Origin: Nemertoderma westbladi | Lineage: Eukaryota; Xenacoelomorpha; Nemertodermatida; Nemertodermatidae | DNA: 62,000 bases | Direction: 5' to 3' | Assembly (NCBI GenBank): GCA_032718475.1 | Contig: JAUCBJ010008499.1 | Span: 1 to 62,000 of the forward strand | Shown here: one piece after another, positions 20,691 to 30,800 of the stretch | Numbering within the stretch: position 1 is the stretch's first letter | Layout of the letters: every line of letters starts with the position of its first letter | The notes under the pieces: generated by a model | Database searches by the model: none | What the model was told of the DNA's origin: nothing | What the model saw: the letters and a program-made list of their open reading frames with translations, nothing else | Made by a program: the position numbers and the translations under genes

Positions 20691-22942
20691 CTGCTAATGG
20701 TAGTCTTCTTTCATGCATTGGTCTCCTCCACACCACAATTTCCTATGGTGAATATTCAACTGATGAGCTCATCTGCATTTGTGAAGAAGTCGATGGAATT
20801 CTTTTGGCATGGTATACTTGTCAAAACCTAGGAATTATTTCAAGTTCATATCCAGAACCAGTGGCAGAAATTCAGTCTGTTGCTTCTTCTAATTCTTCTA
20901 ATATGTCACCTATTGGTATTAAAAACTCAATTCCAACAACATCATTCAAGGTTGACTTCCATCTTTCTGATGAACCTTCGCCTTCAGAATGGGATACTGT
21001 TAAGCAGAAATTCATAAAGGCTTATTCTGATGTTTTTGACCAAGATGACAAACTTCGTCCAATGAATGGCCCACCCATGACCATTTCATTAAAAGATGAT
21101 GCCCAACCATATGCTATTCATACAGCCAGGCAACTTCCTTTAGCCATTAGAGACTGGGCTAAAGCTCGCTTAGAGAAAATGGTTGAACAAGGTATTATTT
21201 GTCCAGTTCTGGATAACGAACCAACTGATTGGGTCCATCCTTCCGATATCACTTCTGATATCACTTCCGATATCACTTCCGACATCACTTCTGATATCAC
21301 TTCCGATATCATTTCCGATATCACTTCCGATATCACTTCCGATATCACTTCTGATATCACTTCCGATATCACTTCCGATATCACTTCTGATATCACTTCC
21401 GATATCATTTCCGATATCACTTCCGATATCACTTCCGATATCACTTCCAATATCACTTCCGATATCACTTCTGATATCACTTCCGATATCATTTCCGATA
21501 TCACTTCCGATATCACTTCCGATATCACTTCCGATATCACTTCCGATATCGATTCGATTCCAGACGCACTTTCCCGTGCCCCTGTTTCGGATCCTACTCC
21601 AGAGGATATTCTTTGGGATACAGATGTCAATGACCATGTTTCCGCAGTCATTCGTCACGTGTCTACCTCAATTGTTGTCTCTGATGCTCCAAGTCATCTC
21701 AAGGATTCATATATTGAGTCTATCCGATCATCTGCAAAGGATGATATTTCTTACCTGGCTTTGGTGGATGCTGTTATTTCTGGATTTCCCTCAACATCCA
21801 CACAATGTTCTGTGCACATACGCCCATTCTGGAATGTGCGACATCAGTTATCTTGTGAAGATAATCTTCTTTTATTAGGTTCCCGGATTGTAATTCCATC
21901 TTCCCTCCGCAAGAATGTCCTGAAGCACCTTCATGATGCTCATCAGGGCATTGAACTTTCTAAGAGGAGAGCTAGGCAAACTGTATTCTGGCCTGGTATC
22001 AATATCGATATTACAAACATAGTCAATTCTTGTCCCCAGTGTCAACTTTATCAACCAAGTCTACCTAAAGAGTCTCTCCAAAGCGACCCTCATCCATGTC
22101 TTCCAATGGAGGATTGCTCTGCTGATCTTTTCTACTTCAGCACCTGGTCATACCTGGTTTATGTCGATAGATATTCTGGGTGGCCATGCGTTCATTCTTG
22201 GCGTGCTGATCCTTCCAGCTCTCAAGTTATTTCAGCTCTTCGAGGATGGTTCAAAGATTTCGGTATTCCAAAATGCCTTCGTTCTGATGGTGGTACACAA
22301 TTTAATTCAGCACGTTATCATGATTTCTTATCCGAATGGAATATCATCCCTGAGTATTCTACTCCTGAGTATCCTCAGTCTAATGGCCATGCAGAGGGGG
22401 CTGTAAAGGCCATGAAATCATTGATAAAAAAGTTAGATATCAAAGGAGATCTGAACTCTACTTGCTTTGTTCGTGGTTTGCTGGAATGGAGAAATACTCC
22501 TAAAGAACATGGTATGTCTCCAGCTCAACTGTTGTTCGGTAGATCCCTCCGTTCCACTATACCAGCTCATTCGTCCACACTGGCAGGTGATTCATTCCCT
22601 ATCCCTGGTCCTTCAACGTCTTCAGCAACTGAATCATATTATAATGATCATGCTCACGACTTAACCCCGATTCCTATTGGTTCCCGAGTTTGCATCCAGA
22701 GTGCACATTCCAAACTATGGAACAAATCTGGTATCGTCCTTTCCCATGGTACTAGGCGAGATTACAGGATTGAACTAGACAATGGTCGGGTGTATTGGAG
22801 AAATCGTCGTTATCTGCGTTCCATCCCAGAGGACTCTTCTCTTCGTGACATAACGCCTCAAAAACAGGTACAGTACGCTGATGATCTTCCCAGGCGCAGT
22901 TCGAGAACTCACAAGCAACCAGCAAGATTCGGAGTTCAATGA
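20691..22942 (+). pseudogene. pol: gypsy pol remnant: protease end, repeat, integrase
   Basis: This is one open frame to TGA at 22940. The protease C-terminus (GILLAWYTCQNLG) leads to the pre-RT linker ending EPTDWVHP (about 21217-21240). RT and RNase H are absent; the 12-bp repeat encoding SDIT units fills the gap. The frame resumes at DSIPDALSRAPV. The integrase is complete: zinc HHCC (His 21926 and 21941, Cys 22031 and 22040), then catalytic Asp 22124, Asp 22286 and Glu 22394, the last two separated by 35 residues as in DD35E enzymes. A C-terminal segment follows with SRVCIQSAHSKLW and ends KQPARFGVQ. Integrase would insert cDNA into chromosomes. Without RT the element cannot copy itself, but could be copied in trans. 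Confidence 0.85.
21241..21552 (+). repeat. 12-bp minisatellite in place of RT-RNase H
   Basis: About 26 units of GATATCACTTCC with minor variants (GATATCATTTCC, GACATCACTTCT, AATATCACTTCC). Being 12 bases long it keeps frame and encodes Ser-Asp-Ile-Thr repeats. It begins exactly after WVHP, where RT normally starts, and ends before the SIPDALSRAP linker. About 1.2 kb or more of expected coding sequence is absent. Each unit contains the palindrome GATATC. Confidence 0.95.
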
Positions 22943-23007
22943 ACTGACCTATTGGTGGTGGTTGGATTTTTTTTTTTTTCAGTACAAATGTCTCCTACAT
23001 TGTTCTT

Positions 23008-23015
23008 GGGGGAGA
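23008..23015 (+). other. polypurine tract of LTR element
   Basis: GGGGGAGA (with the preceding G) directly abuts the 3' LTR start TGTTAG. This is the expected primer site for plus-strand DNA synthesis in LTR retrotransposons. Confidence 0.75.
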
Positions 23016-23302
23016 TGTTAGATTATGTATTGTTAGGGCTCTAGTAGACCCTGGCTTGGTGGTGGTTAGATCCAACCTACTGGTCTTTTAGCTACCGGTC
23101 CTCTTCTGGTATTCCAGTATTCAGTCTTTCCTATCTTCTAGGTCTGTAGGTACAGTTACCGGTACCTACTGTACTGATGTGCTGTAAGGTGGTGGGTGTG
23201 TTCGTTGGTCTGTTGGTTCATATTATTGTTTGATATGCTGTTCTGTATGTCGACCATTAATAAACTGATGCAGCTGGTATTCATTTATTTCCGATCCCAA
23301 TA
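23016..23302 (+). repeat. 3' LTR
   Basis: A direct copy of the 5' LTR starting TGTTAGATTATGTATTGTTA. It includes AATAAA near 23259, a likely polyadenylation signal for the element RNA, in a segment missing from the 5' LTR. The end is placed at CCAATA because that matches the 5' copy and leaves GCGGT flanking both sides. Confidence 0.75.
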
Positions 23303-23307
23303 GCGGT
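23303..23307. repeat. candidate right target duplication GCGGT
   Basis: Matches 16988-16992. See the left copy for the caveat on the LTR end. Confidence 0.45.
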
Positions 23308-23436
23308 CCCGCTAGAACTTTACTCCCCAGAGGAAACTCCAGCTACCACTAAACATTTAGCTACCACTTAAGGATGCAAGGCATAGATGCGCCCTGGCTG
23401 GTCCCTTTAAAGCATTCGTGCCGAAACGAAAACTGC

Positions 23437-23512
23437 CCTGGCCCATGTGAGGATCGAACACACGACCTACGGGAGATTTGAATTCAATGCAACCACTACA
23501 CCAAGGTGGAAC
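23437..23512 (-). mobile_element. tRNA-derived SINE head (or tRNA pseudogene)
   Basis: On the minus strand, TCCACCTTGGTGTAGTGG contains an RNA polymerase III A box (TGGTGTAGTGG, 23493-23503). About 30 bases on, GTGTTCGATCC (23451-23461) matches the B box. Box spacing is tRNA-like. The two would-be acceptor strands do not pair (TCCACCT against CATGGGC), and the anticodon arm is poor, so it is not a functional tRNA gene. A tRNA-derived SINE is the better call. The tail, if any, runs toward 23340 and is not delimited. Confidence 0.6.
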
Positions 23513-23738
23513 CTTGGAGGTAGGCACACACTGTTTGACAGTAATGTGGAAGCCCTGAACAGTTACAGCATAGGCCTGCTATAGCCGCAAAGGCTCTCTG
23601 CTACTCTCACACTGACTGTAAAACAATACCTACCTACCTTACACTGCTGCAGCACTGCTAAGCTACTGCTAGACAGTCAGATCTCAATCTGCTGAACTGT
23701 ATTCCTCCTTCATTACTAACAGCTGAACAGTCAAACAT
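23513..23738. other. no gene seen
   Basis: Sequence between the SINE head and the CpG-rich repeat, with CTACTGCTA and ACACTG words. Nothing classifiable. Confidence 0.45.
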
Positions 23739-24120
23739 AGGTCACATAAATTCAATTTTCCCGCCCAGACAAAATTCAAAAAATTACATTAAGTTTGCGA
23801 GCGACATGGCCGTTATGGGCTTCCCCAAGTCGCGCGCGCAAACTTCCATGTCGCGCGCGCATAAAGGTCACATAAATTCAAATTTCCCGCCCAGACAAAA
23901 TTCAAAAAATTACATTCAGTTTGCGCGCGACATGGCCATTATGGGCTTCACCAAGTCGCGCGCGCAAACTTCCATGTCGCGCGCGCAAACTTCCATGTCG
24001 CACGGGCAAATGTTTCTACACGGAAATGGCATAAAGTTTGCATGCGCGACATGGAAGTTTGCTCTCTTGACATGTAAGTGTGCGCGCGACATGGCCGTTA
24101 TTGGCTTCCGTACATATCAG
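23739..24120 (+). repeat. CpG-rich GCGCGACATGG repeat, two 126-bp units and extension
   Basis: AGGTCACATAAATTCAA recurs at 23739 and 23865, a 126-bp period, each copy carrying TTTCCCGCCCAGACAAAATT, a GCGACATGGCC block and CGCGCGCAAACTTCCATGTC. A third, rearranged part continues to about 24120. The same family occurs inverted at 11995-12225. The open frame through it is a by-product of the repeat. Confidence 0.75.
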
Positions 24121-25237
24121 ATAGGTTGTTGCTAGGATGATGAATTTAAGAGCACACACCATACTGTACATGGAAGAAACTTCTCATCATATTCCCTGCC
24201 AGTAAAAATCACCAACGCTTTGGCTATCACAACAATGTTTAAACCCAAATTACTGACTTTATTTGTATGGTATAGATACAGTAGTAGGCCTAGAGCTAAA
24301 ACATAAACATGAAATTCAAATTTCCCGCGAGTGCCATTCAGCAATTAAATATGTACTCTATGAACTCGTTTGTCATACGGGCTAACCGACAAGTGATGAT
24401 TAATTAAGGATTAATGAATGTCAACAAAGGTGTTCAATGTATAATATATACTATAATACATAAGGGCATTCAAGAAATAATTATATTTCATGTGATTATG
24501 TTTTACATTTTGTCTTTTGACTTTGACTCGGTAGTGTGAACGCGGCCTTAATGCCCAAATTTACGCTACTGAAAATATCACAAATGGAGTTTAATAGCTC
24601 AAAATTACCGCTAACACCAAATTACAACTATTTGTTTAGAGGGTTTGAAAATTAATTTAATTTAAAACATTAAGGTAAAGGAGCAGGTTACAGTGATTGT
24701 GTTTTCTAACCAAAACAATAAACGAAACTTTAATTAAATTCCGGCCATTTTTCACTGGATATCCCTTTTTTCACTTGCGGTAATTGTGTGTAACTACTGA
24801 TCCAAGGATTACAGAAAAATTTGAATTATCATTTGGTCAGCGACTCTTGAAATACGCATTAGCTATTTAGGGGGATGTAAAATGCTGCAGTGTCACGGGA
24901 TCTAAAAGTCCAAGTTGGTGTGATATAAAATCACACTGTAAATCAATACTATTTCCCCACGTTGTCTGGTTTTTGATACAAGTGGAGTCCAAAAGATGAT
25001 TTGACCCTATGAATGAGTTGGTCTACCAGGTTACATGTAGGCCTCCAGATTGCCGACTGTAATGCATGTTGTTTTCAATGGGTTATTTCATAATCCAGCT
25101 CCACGACTCTCCTCATTATTTGTAATTATTACTGTTCTCTATTATTGTATCAATACTGTAATAGTCTACTGCTTTAATTAACTTAATTATATCAGTTTAT
25201 AACAATAATTGTGTAAAACAATTTTGACTCAGCTATA
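24121..25237. other. no gene seen upstream of the amidase
   Basis: AT-rich sequence with one dispersed repeat fragment (24676-24730). The amidase promoter should be here or further upstream, but I see no TATA or initiator that I would commit to. A possible 3' splice site, TTCTTGTACATGTACTTACAG, ends at 25269 and might join a 5' untranslated exon. Confidence 0.4.
24676..24730 (-). repeat. dispersed repeat, TTGTTTTGGTTAGA family
   Basis: Reads GGAGCAGGTTACAGTG, then TTTTCTAACCAAAACAATA, then AACGAAACTT: the inverse of the 10.55-kb and 18.0-kb family members. It is a fragment without ends. Confidence 0.6.
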
Positions 25238-25282
25238 GTGCAAATATTCTTGTACATGTACTTACAGTATTCTGGTATACTA

Positions 25283-26842
25283 ATGGATAAAATAAATAAT
25301 GATACGTTATATCGAGCTCCAAGTGTCAAACCTCCAACATTGTCGGATCTTCAAGAAGCAGCTGAAAGAACAGGACTAGTATTAGAGGAACATGAGTTTG
25401 AGGAATATCAGAAAGTCATGCATTCTGCTCTAAAATCTTACGATGTAATCTATGATCTACCAGAACCTGTGCCACCGACTAAGTACCCACGATTACCTGG
25501 TTATCAGCCACCTCCTGAGGATAACGTTGGGAGAGCTTGGTACTGGCGATGTGACATTAAGGGAGCTAAGGATGGTCTCTTAGCTGGTAAGTGTCTAGCG
25601 ATCAAAGATAATGTCCAGGTAGCTGGAGTTCCAATGATAAATGGTTCGAAATTAATTGAAGGTTTTATTCCACCATTTGATGCAACAATAGTAACAAGAA
25701 TCTTGGACCAGGGAGGGCATATCATTGGAAAGGCATCCTGTGAGGATTTGTGTCGATGCGGAAACAGTTTTACATCCAGTTCTGGGCCAGTGCCAAATCC
25801 ATTTTGCGCCACTAAAAGCGCTGGTGGCTCCAGTTCAGGCAGTGCTTATCTTGTAGCCAAGAAAGAAGTGGATATGGCAATAGGAGGTGACCAAGGGGGT
25901 TCTATTCGTCTTCCTTCCTGTTGGTCAGGGACTGTGGGTATGAAACCCACTTTTGGCCTGGTGCCATACACAGGAATCATGCCCATAGAATTAACAATTG
26001 ATCACACTGGTCCCATCGCATCATGTGTTACAGACTGTGCTATTCTTCTTGAAGCTATTGCTGGATATGATGGTGGCTTGGATCCAAGGCAACCATATAA
26101 CATGCCGGTACCGAAATATTCTCAGTTGTTGACTGGCGATTTGGCTGGGAAGAAAATCGGTATCTTAGAAGAAGGATTTATAGATTGCGATTCTGAGGTG
26201 GAACTCTTGGTAAAAGGAGCGGCTAGAAAGTTAAGCGAAAGGGGAGCAACAGTTGACATGGTATCAGTTCCAGAACATATGAAGGGTATGGCGATTTGGT
26301 ATTCTATTGCTTTAGAGGGAGCATATAATCAAATGATTAAAGGAGCAGGCGATGGTATGAATTGGTCTGGTCAATATTCCACAGCTCTGAGAGATAAAGT
26401 GGCTAGAGGTTTGAAGACAAATATTAATGATATTTCTATCACACTAAAGTATGCAACATTGCTTTGTGAGTATCTTGCTGTGAATTACAACGGTCGCTTT
26501 TATTCTAAAGCACAAAATTTAGTCCGTTGGTTGAGAGCTGCTTACGATAAAGCTCTGGAGAAATATGATGTCCTGATTATGCCAACAATTAAATTTCCCG
26601 CTGTTGATCTACCCAAGGAAAATCACAAAATTGTGGACATTTTGGATAAAGAATCTTGTATGTCGGAGAATACGATTCAATTCAACATAACCCACCACCC
26701 GGCTCTCAGTATCAATGTAGGAGTCTCACAGAATCTACCTGTGGGAATGCAAATCGTCGGCAGATGTTACGATGACGTCACTGTATTAAACGCAGCATAC
26801 TCATGGGAACTCGTATCTGATGGCCAATATAATCCGAAGTAG
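25283..26842 (+). CDS. amidase-signature family hydrolase, intronless
   Basis: A 519-residue protein hydrolysing carboxamides to acid and ammonia; the natural substrate is unknown. The Ser-cisSer-Lys triad is intact: Lys108 in AIKDNVQVAG, Ser183 in GGSSSGSA and nucleophile Ser207 in GGDQGGSIRLP. The spacings of 75 and 24 residues equal those of fatty acid amide hydrolase (142, 217, 241). The N-terminal segment PPTLSDLQEAAERTG and the linker PEPVPPTKYPRLPGYQPPP resemble bacterial enantioselective amidases more than animal FAAH. There is no signal peptide or membrane helix, so a cytosolic enzyme is likely. The frame opens at GTG 25238; ATG at 25256 is possible. I chose ATG 25283 because it follows a possible splice acceptor and begins the family-like N-terminus. 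It has no introns or lesions, unlike its surroundings. It could be an acquired bacterial gene, an ancient intronless family or a retrocopy. Confidence 0.9.
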   Translation: MDKINNDTLYRAPSVKPPTLSDLQEAAERTGLVLEEHEFEEYQKVMHSALKSYDVIYDLPEPVPPTKYPRLPGYQPPPEDNVGRAWYWRCDIKGAKDGLLAGKCLAIKDNVQVAGVPMINGSKLIEGFIPPFDATIVTRILDQGGHIIGKASCEDLCRCGNSFTSSSGPVPNPFCATKSAGGSSSGSAYLVAKKEVDMAIGGDQGGSIRLPSCWSGTVGMKPTFGLVPYTGIMPIELTIDHTGPIASCVTDCAILLEAIAGYDGGLDPRQPYNMPVPKYSQLLTGDLAGKKIGILEEGFIDCDSEVELLVKGAARKLSERGATVDMVSVPEHMKGMAIWYSIALEGAYNQMIKGAGDGMNWSGQYSTALRDKVARGLKTNINDISITLKYATLLCEYLAVNYNGRFYSKAQNLVRWLRAAYDKALEKYDVLIMPTIKFPAVDLPKENHKIVDILDKESCMSENTIQFNITHHPALSINVGVSQNLPVGMQIVGRCYDDVTVLNAAYSWELVSDGQYNPK

Positions 26843-27286
26843 ATCTGTTACTTTATCACTTGGACTTCCTTTTGAGACGAGGTGCGTGTTTGTGTGTACT
26901 GTACAGATAATTGTAGTGATTTCATAGTTTGGAGGTGCATTGATATGATAACGACATTTGCAAATCGTAAAGTTTAGAAGAGCCCCCCTCTTAAAGGAGG
27001 GGGAGGGGGGTGGGGGTAATTTGCAACCGATAAAATCCTTTACGGCGGAACTCAATCACTACTATAATCAAGCCTTTGCGTAGCAGGACAAGTATTAGTG
27101 GGACGTCTGCCGAGGAACAATAGACGTATGTCTGAGTGTTGAATTTCTAAATAGGCAATGTTCATTGGTCACTCCTATAATTATAGCTTCTATCCAGGTT
27201 TCTTACAATTCGCCTCCTAGCGGCCCACAGATGAACTCTAGAATTATGTTTGTGTTTCTAAACTTTTGACAGACTGTTGTGTACAC
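26843..27286. other. amidase 3' flank, no gene seen
   Basis: No AATAAA is obvious after the stop; GATAAA near 27030 is the best weak candidate. A small hairpin of CCCCCCTCTTAAAGGAGGGG lies at about 26984-27003, followed by further G runs. Confidence 0.45.
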
Positions 27287-27706
27287 GTTTGTGGGGCCTT
27301 CGCGCAGCACGAGGCTCAGTTATGAGATACAAATTAAAATTGAGCAGTTCTAACAAAAAATCTGTATTTAAGAAATCAACCAAACCGCAAACAAATCATA
27401 AGAGGGGAAAGTTGCTCGCTTTCAACCCCCCCCCCACCCCCCCCCCCCCCCCCCCTTAATCTGCACCCCAACCCTCTAGCGGCAGTCTAGAGAACTGCAG
27501 ACATATGAGCCTCCATTGAATGACACAGTTAATGGTCTAGTACAAATATGCCAGCCTCCATTGAATGACACAGTTAATGGTCTAGTACAAATATGCCAGC
27601 CTCCATTGAATGACACAGTTAATGGTCTAGTACAAATATGCCAAGTTTCAACTAGAACGGGTTTAAAGCAAAGAGCCCTCTAGCGAGAGACTGAGGATTT
27701 GATGGT
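27287..27706 (-). repeat. inverted copy of CTCTAGCGG dispersed repeat
   Basis: Contains GTGGGGCCTTCGCGCAGCACG, the inverse of CGTGCTGCGCGAAGGCCCCAC near 33713. It also has CCCTCTAGCGGCAGTC, GAGAACTGCAGA, TTAATGGTCTAGTACAAATATGCC and AAGTTTCAACTAGAACG. All are recognisable in inverse form inside the hAT-like element at 32440-33740. A C run (about 27426-27456) interrupts it. The same family thus flanks and interrupts the satellite. Confidence 0.6.
27508..27642. repeat. three exact 45-bp tandem units
   Basis: Units start AGCCTCCATTGAATGACACA at 27508, 27553 and 27598 and appear identical over 45 bases. It is a recent local amplification inside the dispersed repeat. Confidence 0.92.
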
Positions 27707-27732
27707 GGGGGGGGGGGGGGGGGGGGGGGGGG
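27707..27732 (+). repeat. poly-G run of 26
   Basis: Uninterrupted G from 27707 to 27732, at the edge of the dispersed repeat and about 150 bases before the satellite begins. Confidence 0.85.
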
Positions 27733-27879
27733 TACATTTGTTTCTTTATTTGTATATTATTTACTCTATAAGATATTCAAGCATAATAATACACTTTATT
27801 CTTAAATTGTTACTTTTTTCGCTCAATAATATTCCCCAAAATCGGGTGAAAGAACTGTACTTTTTTCCCTAGAAAAAAA
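27733..27879. other. left flank of the satellite
   Basis: Contains GTTACTTTTTTCGC at about 27808 and its near-inverse GAAAAAAAGTAAC at the satellite start (27872-27884), plus GTACTTTTTTCCC. The right satellite edge has TTTTACTTTTTTAGCGGCG, so a TTACTTTTTT word lies at both borders. These may be the ends of the unit that carried the satellite. Confidence 0.5.
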
Positions 27880-30800
27880 GTAACCTAAAGGATTCCATTG
27901 ATCCAGTAACCTAAAGGATTCCACTGATCCAGTAACCTAAAGGACTCCATTGATCCAGTAACCTAAAGGATTCCACTGATCCAGTAACCTAAAGGATTCC
28001 ATTGATCCAGTAACCTAAAGGATTCCATTGATCCAGTAACCTAAAGGATTCCATTGATCCAGTAACCTAAAGGATTCCATTGATCCAGTAACCTAAAGGA
28101 CTCCATTGATCCAGTAACCTAAAGGATTCCACTGATCCAGTAACCTAAAGGATTCCATTGATCCAGTAACCTAAAGGATTCCATTGATCCAGTAACCTAA
28201 AGGATTCCATTGATCCAGTAACCTAAAGGATTCCATTGATCCAGTAACCTAAAGGATTCCACTGATCCAGTAACCTAAAGGATTCCATTGATCCAGTAAC
28301 CTAAAGGATTCCATTGATCCAGTAACCTAAAGGATTCCATTGATCCAGTAACCTAAAGGATTCCATTGATCCAGTAACCTAAAGGATTCCACTGATCCAG
28401 TAACCTAAAGGATTCCATTGATCCAGTAACCTAAAGGATTCCATTGATCCAGTAACCTAAAGGATTCCATTGATCCAGTAACCTAAAGGATTCCACTGAT
28501 CCAGTAACCTAAAGGATTCCATTGATCCAGTAACCTAAAGGATTCCATTGATCCAGTAACCTAAAGGATTCCATTGATCCAGTAACCTAAAGGATTCCAT
28601 TGATCCAGTAACCTAAAGGATTCCACTGATCCAGTAACCTAAAGGATTCCATTGATCCAGTAACCTAAAGGATTCCATTGATCCAGTAACCTAAAGGATT
28701 CCATTGATCCAGTAACCTAAAGGATTCCATTGATCCAGTAACCTAAAGGATTCCATTGATCCAGTAACCTAAAGGATTCCATTGATCCAGTAACCTAAAG
28801 GATTCCATTGATCCAGTAACCTAAAGGATTCCATTGCTCCAGTAACCTAAAGGATTCCACTGATCCAGTAACCTAAAGGATTCCATTGATCCAGTAACCT
28901 AAAGGATTCCATTGATCCAGTAACCTAAAGGATTCCATTGATCCAGTAACCTAAAGGATTCCATTGATCCAGTAACCTAAAGGATTCCACTGATCCAGTA
29001 ACCTGTTAAAGGATTCCACTGATCCAGTATCCTAAAGAATTCCATTGATCCAGTAACCTAAAGGATTCCATTGATCCAGTAACCTAAAGGATTCCACTGA
29101 TCCAGTAACCTAAAGGATTCCATTGATCCAGTAACCTGTTAAAGGATTCCACTGATCCAGTATCCTAAAGAATTCCATTGATCCAGTAACCTAAAGGATT
29201 CCACTGATCCAGTAACCTAAAGGATTCCATTGATCCAGTAACCTAAAGGATTCCATTGATCCAGTAACCTAAAGGATTCCATTAATCCAGTAACCTAAAG
29301 GATTCCATTGATCCAGTAACATAAAGGATTCCATTGATCCAGTAACCTAAAGGATTCCATTGATCCAGTAACATAAAGGATTCCACTGATCCAGTATCCT
29401 AAAGAATTCCATTGATCCAGTAACCTAAAGGATTCCATTGATCTAGTAACCTAAAGGATTCCATTGATCCAGTAACCTAAAGGATTCCATTGATCCAGTA
29501 ACCTAAAGGATTCCATTGATCCAGTAACCTAAAGGATTCCATTGATCCAGTAACCTAAAGGATTCCACTGATCCAGTAACCTGTTAAAGGATTCCACTGA
29601 TCCAGTATCCTAAAGAATTCCATTAATCCAGTAACCTAAAGGATTCCATTGATCCAGTAACCTAAAGGATTCCACTGATCCAGTAACCTAAAGGATTCCA
29701 TTGATCCAGTAACCTGTTAAAGGATTCCATTGATCCAGTAACCTAAAGGAATCCATTGATCTAGTAACCTAAAGGATTCCACTGATCCAGTAACCTAAAG
29801 GATTCCATTGATCCAGTAACCTAAAGGATTCCACTGATCCAGTAACCTAAAGGATTCCATTGATCCAGTAACCCAAAGGATTCCATTGATCCAGTAACCT
29901 AAAGGAATCCATTGATCCAGTAACATAAAGGATTCCATTGATCCTGTAACCTAAAGGATTCCATTGATCCAGTAACATAAAGGATTCCACTGATCCAGTA
30001 TCCGAAAGAATTCCATTGATCCAGTAACCTAAAGGATTCCATTGATCTAGTAACCTAAAGGATTCCATTGATCCAGTAACCTAAAGGATTCCATTGATCC
30101 AGTAACCTAAAGGATTCCATTGATCCAGTAACCTAAAGGATTCCACTGATCCAGTAACCTGTTAAAGGATTCCACTGATCCAGTATCCTAAAGAATTCCA
30201 TTGATCCAGTAACCTAAAGGATTCCATTGATCCAGTAACCTAAAGGATTCCATTGATCCAATAACCTAAAGGATTCCATTGCTCCAGTAACCGAAAGGAT
30301 TCCACTGATCCAGTAACCTAAAGGATTCCATTGATCCAGTAACCTAAAGGATTCCATTGATCCAGTCACCTAAAGGATTCCATTGATCCAGTAACCTAAA
30401 GGATTCCATTGATCCAGTAACCTAAAGGATTCCATTGATCCAGTAACCTAAAGGACTCCATTGATCCAGTAACCTAAAGGATTCCATTGATCCAGTATCC
30501 TAAAGGATTCCATTGATCCAGTAACCTAAAGGACTCCATTGATCCAGTATCCTAAAGGATTCCATTGATCCAGTAACCTAAAGGACTCCAATGATCCAGT
30601 AACCTAAAGGACTCCATTGATCCAGTAACCTAAAGGATTCCATTGATCCAGTAACCTAAATGATTCCATTGATCCAGTAACCTAAAGGATTCCATTGATC
30701 CAGTAACCTAAAGGACTGCATTGATCCAGTAACCTAAAGGATTCCACTGATCCAGTATCCTAAAGAATTCCATTGATCCAGTAACCTAAAGGATTCCATT

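Larger units (their letters stand above)
16993..23302 (+). mobile_element. Ty3/gypsy LTR retrotransposon lacking RT and RNase H
   Basis: Two direct LTRs (16993-17259 and 23016-23302) bound gag-, protease- and integrase-coding sequence in the gypsy order. A purine tract, GGGGGAGA, abuts the 3' LTR. The pol reading frame goes straight from the pre-RT sequence DWVHP into a 12-bp minisatellite and out at DSIPDALSRAPV, the post-RNase H linker, so the polymerase is missing. At least three frame changes interrupt gag and protease. The leader (17260-19412) is unusually long because it holds a 22-bp tandem repeat and a Mutator-like MITE. The two-knuckle gag and the integrase style fit Mag-like gypsy elements; that sub-assignment is from memory. 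The element sits inside the minus-strand LINE. Confidence 0.85.

Noticed and set aside
21118-21878. Long frames on other phases and the opposite strand across the SDIT repeat
   Set aside because: A 12-bp repeat keeps all phases open. The pol phase is the only one that continues into recognisable integrase.
23437-23512. Functional tRNA gene
   Set aside because: A and B boxes are present, but the acceptor strands do not pair and the anticodon arm is poor, so a SINE head is the better reading.
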